A DNA stretch of 64,000 nt, taken from the NCBI RefSeq assembly GCF_020819595.1, contig NZ_JAJHNP010000030.1, positions 1 to 64,000 of the forward strand. The letters are read 5' to 3'. The notes beneath the pieces were generated by a model. That model was not told the DNA's origin. It ran no database searches and saw only the letters and a program-made list of their open reading frames with translations. Origin of the DNA: Streptomyces barringtoniae. GTDB taxonomy: Bacteria; Actinomycetota; Actinomycetes; Streptomycetales; Streptomycetaceae. Below are positions 8,471 through 16,962 of this stretch, piece by piece. Each line of letters begins with the position of its first letter. Position 1 is the first letter of the stretch. The position numbers and the translations under genes were made by a program.

Positions 8471-8476
8471 CATACT
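8471..8476 (+). promoter_or_regulatory. -10 box of a leaderless promoter
   Basis: CATACT ends 6 nt before the GTG at 8483, with no Shine-Dalgarno sequence between. This spacing supports 8483 as the true start of the following gene. Confidence 0.4.
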
Positions 8477-8482
8477 GCCGCC

Positions 8483-9040
8483 GTGGAGCAGCGCATAGGA
8501 GCGAGCAGCAAGCCGTCCGAGGCCGAGCCGTTGAAGGCCGAGCCCCTGACGGGCGCCGGTTTCGACCCGGCGTTCATCCCCGGAATCACGGTTCCGGCAC
8601 AGGCCGGGTCCGGCGAGCCGGAGCCGGAGGACGCGGTGGCGTCGGCGGAGCCGGCGGAATCCGCAGAGCCGGAGGACTCGAAGGCGCCCGGAAAGACAGA
8701 GGCGACCGGGACGTCCGGGGAAGCCACGGAGTCCGCGGACGGCGAAGGCCCGGACGGCGGCCCGGTCTTCGAGGCCTCCGACCGCCGGGCGAAGATCGTG
8801 GCCGACCGCAAGGGCGTCCGCCTCCGCCTGGACGAGGAGGCCTGCGAGTTCCGCTGGGACGAGATCGCGGCGGTCGAGACGGAGTCCCCCCGCTTCGGCA
8901 AGCGCTACACGATCACCGTGCACACGCCGGACCGCCGCTGGTTCCCGATCGAGATCGAGGCGACGACGAAGTCCCGCTTCAAGGAGTGGGACGAGCAGTT
9001 GGACGCGGTGCTGGACGCGTACTTCGAGGACGCCGAATAG
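8483..9040 (+). CDS. conserved hypothetical protein, acidic linker plus PH-like C-terminal domain
   Basis: A 185-residue protein not recognised as a named family. Residues 1-100 are Glu/Pro/Ser/Ala-rich and probably disordered. The C-terminal 85 residues (VFEASDRRAKIVADRKGVRLRL, FRWDEIAAVETESPRFG, RYTITVHTPDRRWFPIEIEA) have alternating beta-strand character like PH-type or bPH domains, ending in an amphipathic helix (FKEWDEQLDAVLDAYFEDAE). There is no signal peptide or membrane segment. GTG 8483 is preferred over an in-frame GTG at 8417 because a CATACT box lies 6 nt before it. It follows the permease by 73 nt in the same direction. Function unknown. Confidence 0.7.
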   Translation: MEQRIGASSKPSEAEPLKAEPLTGAGFDPAFIPGITVPAQAGSGEPEPEDAVASAEPAESAEPEDSKAPGKTEATGTSGEATESADGEGPDGGPVFEASDRRAKIVADRKGVRLRLDEEACEFRWDEIAAVETESPRFGKRYTITVHTPDRRWFPIEIEATTKSRFKEWDEQLDAVLDAYFEDAE

Positions 9041-9210
9041 TCCCCTTCGGAGCGTCGAGCCGGTGAATGAAGTCACGCGAACCACCGGGGGCCGGTGAGA
9101 CGGCGCGGCCCGGACGTCCGACGATGGCCCTGCGCTGCATCGGGTGCCCCGCCCACAGGTCCACATCGCTGCTTCTGTGGGGGAGTCGGAGGAGGGGCGG
9201 GGCCGGGACG

Positions 9211-9840
9211 TCACCAGGGGGCGGCCGCCTCCAGTTCGGTGATGCTGCCCGACATGATCGTCCGCACGTGCTCGGTGATGTGCTGCGGCGGCCAGTCCCA
9301 CCAGCCACCGCCGGCAGCCGGGCGATGTCCTGGTCGTCGTAGCGGGTGCGGAGGAGGCGGGCCGGGTTGCCGCCGACGATGCCGTAGTCGGGTACGTCGG
9401 CGGTGACCACCGCGCCGGTGGCGATGAACGCGCCGTGTCCGACCCGCACGCCCGGCATCACCGTGGTGCCGTGGCCGAACCAGACGTCGTTGCCGACGAC
9501 GGTGTCCCCGCGGTTGGGCAGGCCGGTGAGCAGGTCGAAGAGCTCGGCCCAGGAGCCGCCCATGGTGGGGAGGGGAAGGCCGAGGGGCCGTCCATGCGGT
9601 GGTTGGCGCCGTTCATGATGAACCGCACTCCCGTGCCCAGCGCGCAGAACCTGCCGATGACCAGCTTCTCCGGCCCGTAGTGGTGGAGCACGTTGCGTGT
9701 CTCGAAGGCGGTCGGGTCGTCCGGGTCGTCGTAGGAGGAGTACTCCCCGACCTCGATCAGCGGGGAGGTCACCAGCGGTTCGAGCAGCACCACCCGTGAC
9801 CCGTCCGTGATCGCCGCGCCGAGCCGTCCCGGACACCCAT
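9211..9840 (-). pseudogene. frameshifted CatB-related O-acetyltransferase
   Basis: Three frame segments together spell a hexapeptide-repeat acetyltransferase of the CatB/Vat (xenobiotic acetyltransferase) family: LVTSPLIEVGEYSSYDDPDDP and GRFCALGTGVRFIMNGANHRMDGPS; then MGGSWAELFDLL, VVGNDVWFGHGTTVMPGVRVGHGAFIATGAVVTADVPDYG; then WWDWPPQHITEHVRTIMSGS. The first break is near 9565-9572, where one T appears to be missing. The second is near 9296-9302, where one base is missing just before the WWDW motif. Intact relatives acetylate chloramphenicol or streptogramins, or are sugar acetyltransferases. The 5' end is uncertain (about 9836-9853). Both lesions are single-base deletions, so a sequencing or assembly cause cannot be excluded. 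Confidence 0.75.
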
Positions 9841-9865
9841 GTGTCCCCGGCGTCGACAATATGCG

Positions 9866-9898
9866 GCGACGCCCGGACCCTTTCACGGCCCGGGCGTC
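9866..9898 (-). terminator. hairpin behind the chitinase gene
   Basis: CGACGCCCGG (9866-9875) pairs with CCGGGCGTCG (9889-9898) around a 13-nt loop. It lies 26 nt beyond the chitinase stop on the minus strand and overlaps the 5' side of the broken acetyltransferase gene. Confidence 0.6.
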
Positions 9899-9923
9899 GT
9901 CACATCACGGGATGGATCTCAGG

Positions 9924-11639
9924 TCAGGGCAGTGCGTGCACATGCGCCCCCACCGCGTTCGACCAGGCCTTCCCCGCCGACGCGTCCCAGTTCGTCGACC
10001 AGGTCATCGCGCCCCGCAGGTCCGGATAGGTCTTGGACGGCTTGAAGGTGCCGCAGTTGGTGCCGGCCGTCAGGCAGTCCAGGGCGTTGTTCACCACGGT
10101 GGGTGACACGTAGCCGCTGCCCGCCGCGCTGGTCGACGCCGGGAGGCCGAGGCCCACCTGGGAGGGGGCGAGGCCGCCCTGGAGCTGGATGCAGGCCAGG
10201 GCCGTCAGGAAGTCCACGGAACCCTGGCTGTAGACCTTGCCGTCGCAGCCCAGCATGGAACCGCTGTTGTAGTACTGCATGTTGACGACCGTGAGGATGT
10301 CCTTCACGTTCAGGGCCGTCTGGAAGTACCCGTTCGACGTCGACTGCATGTCGATCGTCTGCGGGGCCATCGTGATGATCAGGGACGAGCCGGCCTTCGC
10401 GGACAGGGCGCGGAGCGCCTGGGTCATGTACGTCGCGTTGAGGCCGTTCTCCAGGTCGATGTCCACGCCGTCGAAGCCGTACGTCTGCATGAGGGAGTAG
10501 ACCGAGTTCGCGAAGTTCGTCGCCGACGTCGAGTCGCTCACCGACACCGTGCCGTTCTGGCCGCCGATCGAGACGATCACCTTCTTGCCGGCCGCCTGCT
10601 TGGCCTTGATGTCCGCCTTGAACTGGTCGACGGTGTAGCCGCCCAGGCCGGAGGAGTCCAGATTGAAGGTGACCGCGCCCGGCGTCGACGTGGCGTCCGC
10701 GAAGGCCACCGCGATGATGTCGTACGACGACGGGACGTCCGACAGCTTCTGGACCGTCGCGCCGTTGTTGAAGTTCTGCCAGTAGCCGGTCACCGCGTGC
10801 TTGGGCAGCGACCCACCGCCACCGCCGCTGCTGCCGGAGCCCGTCGTGGCGGACACCGTCGCCGACCTCGCCGACTCGCCCGCCGCGTTCGTCGCCGTCA
10901 CCTGGAAGGAGTACGAGGTCGAGGCCGTCAGGCCCGTCACCGTCGCCGAGGTGCCCGTCACAGCCGTCACCTTGGTGCCGTCGCGGTAGACGTTGTAGCC
11001 CGTCGCGCCCGAGACCGGGGACCAGGACAGGGAGACGGAGGAGGACGTCGTGGCGGAGACCGTCACGCCGGTGGGAGCCGCCGGGATCGTCGGGGCCGGG
11101 TCGCCGCCTCCGCCGCCGTCGGGGCCGTAGACCGAGACGTCGTCGGCGTAGTAGGCCGCCTGGCCGTACCAGCCGTGGGTGTAGACCGTGACCGACGTCG
11201 TCGACGCTCCTGTGGTGAAGGTCGTGGACAGCTGCTTCCAGGTCGTCGTGTCCGGCGTCCACGTGGACACGTCCGTCGTGCCCGTGCCCGTCACGCCCAG
11301 GTAGGAGTAGCCGCCCTGCACCCACGCGCTCAGCGTGTACGTCGAGTTGGGCTTGACCGCGACCGTCTGGGTGCACTGGGCGTCGTCCTGGCCGGCCGGG
11401 GTCGCCTTCAGCGCGGAGGAACCGGAGTGCACCGGGGAGGAGACCGTCGTGCCGCTGCCGGCGGTGCACGTCCAGTCGGACAGGCCCGACTCGAAGCCGG
11501 CGTTCGCGGCGTTGTTGACGTCCGCCGCGGAGGCCGGGGTCGCGGCGAGCCCTGCGACGGAGAGGGCCAGGGCGGTGGCGGCGGACCACAGGGTGATTCG
11601 CCGTCCACGGGGTCTGGGTATGCCTGGTGCATGGTCCAC
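9924..11639 (-). CDS. chiA: secreted GH18 chitinase with CBM and fibronectin III domain
   Basis: A 571-residue exported chitinase. The signal peptide spans about residues 1-40 (RPRGRRITLWSAATALALSVAGL ending ASAA). It is followed by a carbohydrate-binding module of about 130 residues (GFESGLSDWTC, ADDVSVYGP), a Gly-rich linker, one fibronectin type III domain (PAAPTGVTVSATTSSSVSLSW to YSFQVTATNAAGES), another Gly linker and the GH18 barrel. The catalytic motif FDGVDIDLE places the proton donor at Glu397. The GTG start at 11639 has GGAGG five bases upstream and gives a clean signal peptide; a longer frame to 11852 overlaps the operator sites. Domain order matches the Streptomyces ChiA type. 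Two DasR-like sites lie in its promoter, so induction by chitin products and repression by DasR are expected. Confidence 0.9.
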   Translation of the reverse strand: MDHAPGIPRPRGRRITLWSAATALALSVAGLAATPASAADVNNAANAGFESGLSDWTCTAGSGTTVSSPVHSGSSALKATPAGQDDAQCTQTVAVKPNSTYTLSAWVQGGYSYLGVTGTGTTDVSTWTPDTTTWKQLSTTFTTGASTTSVTVYTHGWYGQAAYYADDVSVYGPDGGGGGDPAPTIPAAPTGVTVSATTSSSVSLSWSPVSGATGYNVYRDGTKVTAVTGTSATVTGLTASTSYSFQVTATNAAGESARSATVSATTGSGSSGGGGGSLPKHAVTGYWQNFNNGATVQKLSDVPSSYDIIAVAFADATSTPGAVTFNLDSSGLGGYTVDQFKADIKAKQAAGKKVIVSIGGQNGTVSVSDSTSATNFANSVYSLMQTYGFDGVDIDLENGLNATYMTQALRALSAKAGSSLIITMAPQTIDMQSTSNGYFQTALNVKDILTVVNMQYYNSGSMLGCDGKVYSQGSVDFLTALACIQLQGGLAPSQVGLGLPASTSAAGSGYVSPTVVNNALDCLTAGTNCGTFKPSKTYPDLRGAMTWSTNWDASAGKAWSNAVGAHVHALP

Positions 11640-11736
11640 TGGGGCCTCCGGTGGGGAAGTGGAGTTCGGGGAGGGAGCCTTGGCGGGGAGGGGAGAGGGG
11701 AGGGGGGAGATGCGGTGCCACCGTTGGGCATACAAG

Positions 11737-11750
11737 TTGGTCCAGACCAA
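11737..11750. promoter_or_regulatory. DasR-responsive element (dre-like), site 1
   Basis: TTGGTCCAGACCAA is a near-palindrome matching the dre pattern (core TGGTCTAGACCA) bound by the GntR regulator DasR in Streptomyces chitinase promoters. It lies about 100 bases before the chitinase start. Confidence 0.75.
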
Positions 11751-11763
11751 TCTGGGTGTCAAG

Positions 11764-11777
11764 AGGTCCAGACCAAA
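11764..11777. promoter_or_regulatory. DasR-responsive element (dre-like), site 2
   Basis: AGGTCCAGACCAAA repeats the same core as site 1, 27 bases further upstream of the chitinase. Paired direct repeats of this kind are known in Streptomyces chitinase promoters. Confidence 0.7.
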
Positions 11778-11974
11778 ACCATTTCCGGTTCGCCGCTCAA
11801 CCTGTCCGTATTTGGCCGGAGTTGTGGCCAGAGAGTTCCACGCGGGCTTCACAAACGCTGTTCTCCGGTCATACGGCCGTGGATACAGTGCTCACGTAGT
11901 CACGCAGTGAAGTCGTCCTGGCGCACGGGAGTTACCTCCGTGGGCCGGCGGGTGTGAAGAGCGGGGAGTTGCGC

Positions 11975-12838
11975 GTGCCAACTGCCATTGCCGTGACCAG
12001 TGCCGACATGGCGCTGCCGGCGCAGGACGAACGGACCATGCCGGCCGTCGTGCTGGGCGGCCTCGACCAGCGGCCCCTGGAGCACGCGCTCACCGAACTC
12101 CACACCCTGACCGAGCAGTACGGCTATCTGATCGTCGTCTGCTCGACCGCCACGCCGAAGCCGGTCGTACGGCGGCTGCACACCCTGCGCTCGCTGCTGG
12201 AGAGCGACCGTATCGCCCTCTTCCGGCCCGAACTTCCGCCCCTCGGCATCGCCGTGCTCGCCCGGCAGCTGCGGCAACTCGCCTCCTGCGACCTCAGCCC
12301 GGGCGTCCTCGCCTCCGCCGGGCGGCTGCTCACCCACTACATCCACGCCGGTGCCGTGCTCGGCTCGGTCGCCAGGCTGGACCGCGTACCGGTCGGCCTC
12401 AAGGCACACGCCAAGTCCTGGGTGCCGGGGAGCCAGTTCGCCGTACTCGCGCATCCCGAACCGCAGCTCGTGCGCACGGCTCCCGGTGCCACGCTCAAAG
12501 GGCCCGAGTTCAACACCTGGATGCTCGTCGCCAAAGGGCAGCAGACGCAGGGTGACTGGGTCTCCGGGCTCGCCGGGCAGTGGAGCGTGCACGGGCTGCG
12601 CGAGGTCCCGCTGCCCGCCGAGTCCCCGGTGTGGTGGGGCACGGGCCGCATGACCGAGTTCTGCAGCTACCTCGCCGATCTGTCGGTTCTCTACCAACTC
12701 GTCACGTCGGTACGGCAGACCACCTGTCACTGGTGCGGACTGGACGTCATCGGCGACCGCTGTGTCTTCTGCTCCGCCACCCCGCCCGCCCACGAACCCG
12801 CCGCGCCCCGCGCCCTGGAACAGCGCACGCCCGCCTGA
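11975..12838 (+). CDS. uncharacterised protein with C-terminal zinc ribbon, upstream of the Tad locus
   Basis: A 287-residue protein of unknown function. The middle region has alternating hydrophobic beta/alpha character (YLIVVCSTATPKPVVRRLHTLRSLL, LGIAVLARQLRQL). The C-terminus carries CHWCGLDVIGDRCVFC, a four-Cys zinc-ribbon motif around residues 255-270. There is no signal peptide or membrane segment, so it is probably cytoplasmic. GTG 11975 is preferred because GGGGAG sits six bases upstream; GTG 11954 is an alternative. It is 58 nt before cpaB and co-directional, so it may be the first gene of the pilus locus. No known Tad protein matches it. Confidence 0.7.
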   Translation: MPTAIAVTSADMALPAQDERTMPAVVLGGLDQRPLEHALTELHTLTEQYGYLIVVCSTATPKPVVRRLHTLRSLLESDRIALFRPELPPLGIAVLARQLRQLASCDLSPGVLASAGRLLTHYIHAGAVLGSVARLDRVPVGLKAHAKSWVPGSQFAVLAHPEPQLVRTAPGATLKGPEFNTWMLVAKGQQTQGDWVSGLAGQWSVHGLREVPLPAESPVWWGTGRMTEFCSYLADLSVLYQLVTSVRQTTCHWCGLDVIGDRCVFCSATPPAHEPAAPRALEQRTPA

Positions 12839-12896
12839 CCCGACCAGCACGTCCCCAGCCCGCTCGACCGATTCCCCCAATGAGGTTGCACGGTTC

Positions 12897-13604
12897 ATGA
12901 ACTCCCGTCAGCGCCGCGGCGTGATACTCCTGATCCTGTCGGTCCTGTGCGCTCTGGGCGCGTTCGCCGGCGTGCTCTCCGTCGTCCACAACGTCAATTC
13001 CAAGGTCGGGCCCGAGGTCACCGCCTACCGGGTGCGCTCCGACGTGAAGCCGTACACCACCCTGGACGCCGGCCAGTTCGAGAAGACCGAGATGCCCAAG
13101 CGGTGGCTGTCGGACAACGCGGTCACCGATCTGCGGCAGATCCAGGGCAAGATCGCGGTCACCACCCTGCGCAAGGGTTCCCTGCTCCAGACCGACATGA
13201 TCGTCGACCAGCCCGCCCTCCAGCCCGGACAGCAGGAGGTCGCCATCATGATCGACGCGGCGACCGGCGTGGCGGGGAAGATCACCCCGGGATCGCACGT
13301 CAACGTGTACGCCACCTTCGCCGGAAAGAAGGAAGGCGACCCGGACCAGTCGAAGATCATCGTCACGGACGCACGGGTCCTCGACGTCGGCCAGATCACC
13401 GCCCTCGACCCGGACCAGAGCAAGAACCAGCAGCAGCCCAGCGAGGCCGTCCCCATCACCTTCGCGCTGTCCACCCTCGACGCCCAGCGCATCACCTACG
13501 CCGAGTCCTTCGCCCAGCGCGTCCGGCTCGCGCTGGTGGCCCCCGGCGGCGAGACCAGCGTCCCGGACAAGGACCGCACCTACGAACTCGCGACGGACAA
13601 GTGA
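12897..13604 (+). CDS. Flp pilus assembly protein CpaB / SAF-domain protein
   Basis: A 235-residue membrane-anchored protein. One transmembrane segment (RGVILLILSVLCALGAFAGVLSVV) is followed by an SAF domain (VKPYTTLDAGQFEKTEMPKRWL, GKIAVTTLRKGSLLQTDMI) and a RcpC/CpaB-type region (QEVAIMIDAATGVAGKITPGSHVNVYATF). In Gram-negative bacteria CpaB/RcpC works with the outer-membrane secretin. In this monoderm it must act at the cell surface or wall. It starts the recognisable Tad gene run and is followed 12 nt later by cpaE. The family assignment is supported by both the SAF domain and the neighbours. Confidence 0.85.
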   Translation: MNSRQRRGVILLILSVLCALGAFAGVLSVVHNVNSKVGPEVTAYRVRSDVKPYTTLDAGQFEKTEMPKRWLSDNAVTDLRQIQGKIAVTTLRKGSLLQTDMIVDQPALQPGQQEVAIMIDAATGVAGKITPGSHVNVYATFAGKKEGDPDQSKIIVTDARVLDVGQITALDPDQSKNQQQPSEAVPITFALSTLDAQRITYAESFAQRVRLALVAPGGETSVPDKDRTYELATDK

Positions 13605-13616
13605 GAGGCGGCCCGC

Positions 13617-14858
13617 ATGCCTACCAGGATCCTCCCGGCGGGAGCCGACCCGGACGCCGTACGCTCCCTCACCACCCTGCTCAGCCAGCTCCCCGACGCC
13701 GAACCGCAGCCACCGGTCGGTGACTCCACCCAGCTGGTCGACACCCTCGCCCGGCTCGCCGCCGAGTCCGTGGACGAACTGCCCGAGGTCGTGGTCGTCC
13801 ACGAGCGGATCGGCCCGGTCCCGGCCCTGGAGCTGATCCGCGAGGTCGCGCTCCGCTTCCCCGCCGTCGGCGTCATCCTCGTCACCACCGACGCCGGCCC
13901 CGGCCTGTTCTCCGCCGCCATGGACTCCGGCGCCCGCGGCCTGGTCGCGCTCCCGCTGGCCTACGAGGAACTCGCCAGCCGGGTCCAGGCGGTCGCCCAG
14001 TGGTCGACGGGGGTACGGCGTCATCTCGGCCACGGCGCCTCCGACGTGCTCGGCGGGGCCGGCGGCACCGTCGTCACGGTCAGCGGTGCCAAGGGAGGCG
14101 TGGGCGCCACCCTGGCGGCGATCCAGCTGGCCCTCGCCGCACAGGCCTCCGGCCGGCCGACGGCGCTGGTCGACCTCGACCTCCAGGCCGGTGACATCGC
14201 CTCCTACCTGGACATCCAGTTCCGGCGGTCCGTCGCCGACCTCGCCGCCATCACCGACATCTCGCCCCGCGTCCTCGCCGACGCCGTCTTCCGCCACGAC
14301 ACCGGGCTCGCCCTGCTCCTCGCACCCGGCGAGGGCGAACGCGGCGAGGAGGTCACCGACCGCGCCGCCCGCCAGACCGTCAGCGCCCTGCGCTCCCGCT
14401 ACGAAGTGGTCGTCGTCGACTGCGGCGCCCAGCTGAGCGGTGCGGGCGCCGCCGTGGTGGAGATGGCCGACATCGCACTCCTGGTCACCACCCCGGACGT
14501 CATCGCCGTCCGCGCCGCCAAACGGACCGTACGGATGTGGGACCGGCTGCAGATCCGCAAGGCCGAGGAGACGACGGTGGTCGTCAACCGGTACACGCGC
14601 AGTACGGAGATCCAGCCGGCGCTGGTGCAGCGCATCACCGGCACGGCACTGGCGCGCACGGCCGTGCCCGCCAACTTCAAGGAACTGCAGGCGACCGTTG
14701 ACGCCGGCCGGGTGCACGAGCTCGACAGCAGGAGTTCCGTGAAACAGGCGTTGTGGGCGCTCGCGGGGGAGTTGGGGCTGGTGAGGGCGGCCGACGGGGC
14801 TGCGGGCCATCGGGGCAGCGGGCGTGGCCCGGGCGGATTCCGGCGACGGAAGGAGTGA
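13617..14858 (+). CDS. CpaE/TadZ-like MinD-type ATPase
   Basis: A 413-residue protein. Residues about 1-125 form a receiver-like pseudo-domain (VVVVHERIGPVPALELIREVALRFPAVGVILVTTD, GARGLVALPLAYEEL). A ParA/MinD ATPase domain follows (VVTVSGAKGGVGATLAAIQLALA, ALVDLDLQAGD, VVVVDCGAQLSG). The Walker A is deviant: KGGVGAT lacks the second lysine seen in most MinD proteins, as in several TadZ/CpaE proteins. In Tad systems this family positions the assembly machine at the cell pole or septum. The short Arg/Gly-rich tail is probably disordered. It is 12 nt behind cpaB and just before the tadE pair. Confidence 0.87.
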   Translation: MPTRILPAGADPDAVRSLTTLLSQLPDAEPQPPVGDSTQLVDTLARLAAESVDELPEVVVVHERIGPVPALELIREVALRFPAVGVILVTTDAGPGLFSAAMDSGARGLVALPLAYEELASRVQAVAQWSTGVRRHLGHGASDVLGGAGGTVVTVSGAKGGVGATLAAIQLALAAQASGRPTALVDLDLQAGDIASYLDIQFRRSVADLAAITDISPRVLADAVFRHDTGLALLLAPGEGERGEEVTDRAARQTVSALRSRYEVVVVDCGAQLSGAGAAVVEMADIALLVTTPDVIAVRAAKRTVRMWDRLQIRKAEETTVVVNRYTRSTEIQPALVQRITGTALARTAVPANFKELQATVDAGRVHELDSRSSVKQALWALAGELGLVRAADGAAGHRGSGRGPGGFRRRKE

Positions 14859-14865
14859 GTGCTCC

Positions 14866-15246
14866 ATGAGAAGGCCGGGAGGAGACCGGGGGCAGGTGAG
14901 CATCGAGTTCCTCGGGATGACGCCGCTGATCGTTCTGACGCTGGTGCTCGTGTGGCAGGCCGTGCTCGTGGGGTACACCTTCACGCTCGCCGGGAATGCT
15001 GCGGATGAGGCGGTGCGGGCGGGGACGGCGGCGGCGCCGGGTGGCGCGAGGGATGCGGCCTGCTCGACGGCGGGACTCAAGCACCTGTCGGCGGCGTGGA
15101 GGGGGAGCGCGGAAGTGTCCTGTGGCGGGAGCGGCTATGTGACGGCCGACGTCAAGCTGCACGTCCCCGTCCTCTTCCCCGGCCTGATCGACTTCCCGGC
15201 CACGGTGACCGGCCACGCCGGCGCCGTCGAGGAGGTGAAGCACTGA
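14866..15246 (+). CDS. TadE-like minor pseudopilin 1
   Basis: A 126-residue protein with a prepilin-like N-terminus: a basic leader, then GQVSIEFLGMTPLIVLTLVLVWQAVLVGYTF. The G-X4-E pattern resembles the site cut by Flp prepilin peptidases, and the hydrophobic segment would pack in the pilus or membrane. Two Cys in the C-terminal half suggest a disulfide. ATG 14866 follows GGAAGGAG. The next gene starts one base after its stop, so the two TadE genes are coupled. Confidence 0.83.
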   Translation: MRRPGGDRGQVSIEFLGMTPLIVLTLVLVWQAVLVGYTFTLAGNAADEAVRAGTAAAPGGARDAACSTAGLKHLSAAWRGSAEVSCGGSGYVTADVKLHVPVLFPGLIDFPATVTGHAGAVEEVKH

Positions 15247-15247
15247 G

Positions 15248-15601
15248 ATGCCGTACCGACGCGGACGGCGGGACAGGGGCCAGGTCGCCATCGAGTACCT
15301 CGGGTTCGTCCCGATCCTCCTGATCGTGGCCATGGCCGGCATCCAGATCGGGGCCGTCGCCTACGCCGCCGAGCAGGCCAGTACGGCGGCCCGGGCGGGG
15401 GCGCGGGCCGCGTCCCTGGAGCAGGACCCGCAGCAGGCGTGCGCTCAGGCGGTCAGCGGCGCACTCACGGTGCGGTGCGACAGGGGAGGCGGTGCTGCCG
15501 GCTCGGTCACCGTCACCGCCACCGTGGACATCCCCCAGATCGTCCCCGGCTGGCACTTCGACCCCGCCGTCAAGTCCGCCACCATGCCGCTCGACCACTA
15601 G
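15248..15601 (+). CDS. TadE-like minor pseudopilin 2
   Basis: A 117-residue paralogue of the preceding protein. The leader and hydrophobic segment read GQVAIEYLGFVPILLIVAMAGIQIGAVAYAA, again with G-X4-E-Y. The C-terminal half is a small extracellular domain with two Cys. It starts immediately after the first tadE stop and ends 16 nt before cpaF. In Tad systems TadE/TadF act as processed minor pilins. Confidence 0.83.
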   Translation: MPYRRGRRDRGQVAIEYLGFVPILLIVAMAGIQIGAVAYAAEQASTAARAGARAASLEQDPQQACAQAVSGALTVRCDRGGGAAGSVTVTATVDIPQIVPGWHFDPAVKSATMPLDH

Positions 15602-15617
15602 GCGAGGAGATGCCGAC

Positions 15618-16955
15618 ATGAGCCTGCGGGCACGCATCAGCACTCCGGAGGAGCACGGCAGCCGGGGCGAGGACGGTCATCTGGTCGCCTCCTACCGGGC
15701 CAAGCTGCTGGAGGAGATCGACCTCGCGGAGATGAGTTCGCTCGCGGCGGCCGAACGCCGGGCACGGCTCGAGCGGGTGCTCGGGCACATCATCAGCCGG
15801 GAGGGCCCGGTGCTGTCGACCGTGGAGCGCTCGCAGCTGATCCGCCGGGTGGTGGACGAGGCGCTGGGCCTCGGCATCCTGGAGCCGTTGCTGGAGGACG
15901 CGTCGATCACCGAGATCATGGTGAACGGCCCCGATGCGATCTTCGTCGAACGAGGCGGCCGAGTCGAGCAGTTGCCCCTGCGGTTCGTCTCCTCGGACCA
16001 GCTGATGCAGACCATCGAGCGGATCGTGTCCACCGTCAACCGGCGGGTGGACGAGTCGAACCCGATGGTCGACGCCCGGCTGCCCTCCGGCGAGCGCGTG
16101 AACGTCATCATCCCGCCGCTGTCGCTGACCGGCCCGATCCTCACCATCCGCCGCTTCCCGCGCTCCTTCACCCTCCAGGAGCTGATCTCGTTCGGCTCCC
16201 TCGACGAGCACATGGTGTACCTGCTCGCGGGGCTGGTGCAGGCGAAGTTCAACATCATCGTCTCCGGGGCCACGGGGACCGGCAAGACGACCCTGTTGAA
16301 TGCGCTGTCGGGTCTGATCCCGTCCCACGAGCGCATCATCACCATCGAGGACTCCGCCGAGCTCCAGCTCCAGCAGACCCACGTGGTCCGGCTGGAGTCG
16401 CGGCCGCCGAACGTCGAGGGCCAGGGCCAGGTCACCATCCGCGACCTGGTCCGCAACTCGCTGCGCATGCGCCCGGACCGGATCGTGGTCGGTGAGGTCC
16501 GCGGCGGCGAGTCCCTCGACATGCTCCAGGCGATGTCGACGGGCCACGACGGATCGCTGGCGACCGTGCACGCCAACAGCGCGGAGGACGCCCTGACCCG
16601 GCTGCAGACCCTCGCCTCCATGTCCGACGTGGAGGTCCCCTTCGTGGCCCTGCACGACCAGATCAACAGCGCGGTCGACGTCATCGTCCAGCTCACCCGG
16701 TTCGCCGACGGCGCCCGCCGGATCACCGAGATCGCGCTGCTCGACAGCCACGGCGGGGAGCCGTACCGGATCGCGACCGTGGCCCGGTTCGACGCGCAGC
16801 CCATGACCCCCGACGGCCGCGTGTACGGCAGCTTCCAGTACTTCCCGCTGCCCCGCCGTGCCGCCGACCGCCTCTACATGGCGAGCCAGCCCGTCCCGCA
16901 GGCCTTCGGAGTCGCCCACTCCGTGGACCAGCTCGCCACCCGAGAAGCCAGGTAG
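15618..16955 (+). CDS. CpaF/TadA-family pilus assembly ATPase
   Basis: A 445-residue secretion ATPase that powers Flp pilus extension and possibly retraction. The N-terminal domain contains LLEDASITEIMVNGPDAIFVERGG and the RLPSGERVNVIIPPLSL region. Walker A is GATGTGKTT with Lys223, the Asp box is IITIEDSAELQL, Walker B lies in RMRPDRIVVGEVRGGE and the His box in STGHDGSLATVHANS. Length is typical. ATG 15618 has GAGGAGA eight bases upstream. Start-to-stop gaps to neighbours are short (16 and 7 nt), indicating one operon. Confidence 0.93.
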   Translation: MSLRARISTPEEHGSRGEDGHLVASYRAKLLEEIDLAEMSSLAAAERRARLERVLGHIISREGPVLSTVERSQLIRRVVDEALGLGILEPLLEDASITEIMVNGPDAIFVERGGRVEQLPLRFVSSDQLMQTIERIVSTVNRRVDESNPMVDARLPSGERVNVIIPPLSLTGPILTIRRFPRSFTLQELISFGSLDEHMVYLLAGLVQAKFNIIVSGATGTGKTTLLNALSGLIPSHERIITIEDSAELQLQQTHVVRLESRPPNVEGQGQVTIRDLVRNSLRMRPDRIVVGEVRGGESLDMLQAMSTGHDGSLATVHANSAEDALTRLQTLASMSDVEVPFVALHDQINSAVDVIVQLTRFADGARRITEIALLDSHGGEPYRIATVARFDAQPMTPDGRVYGSFQYFPLPRRAADRLYMASQPVPQAFGVAHSVDQLATREAR

Positions 16956-16962
16956 GCCGCCC

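Larger units (their letters stand above)
11640..11974. other. divergent promoter region, chitinase and pilus-locus genes
   Basis: 335 bases without a gene, noticeably less GC-rich than the surroundings between 11735 and 11900. It holds two DasR-type sites (11737-11750 and 11764-11777) for the chitinase. The promoter for the rightward gene at 11975 presumably lies in the 11850-11950 part. No structured RNA was recognised. Confidence 0.6.
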
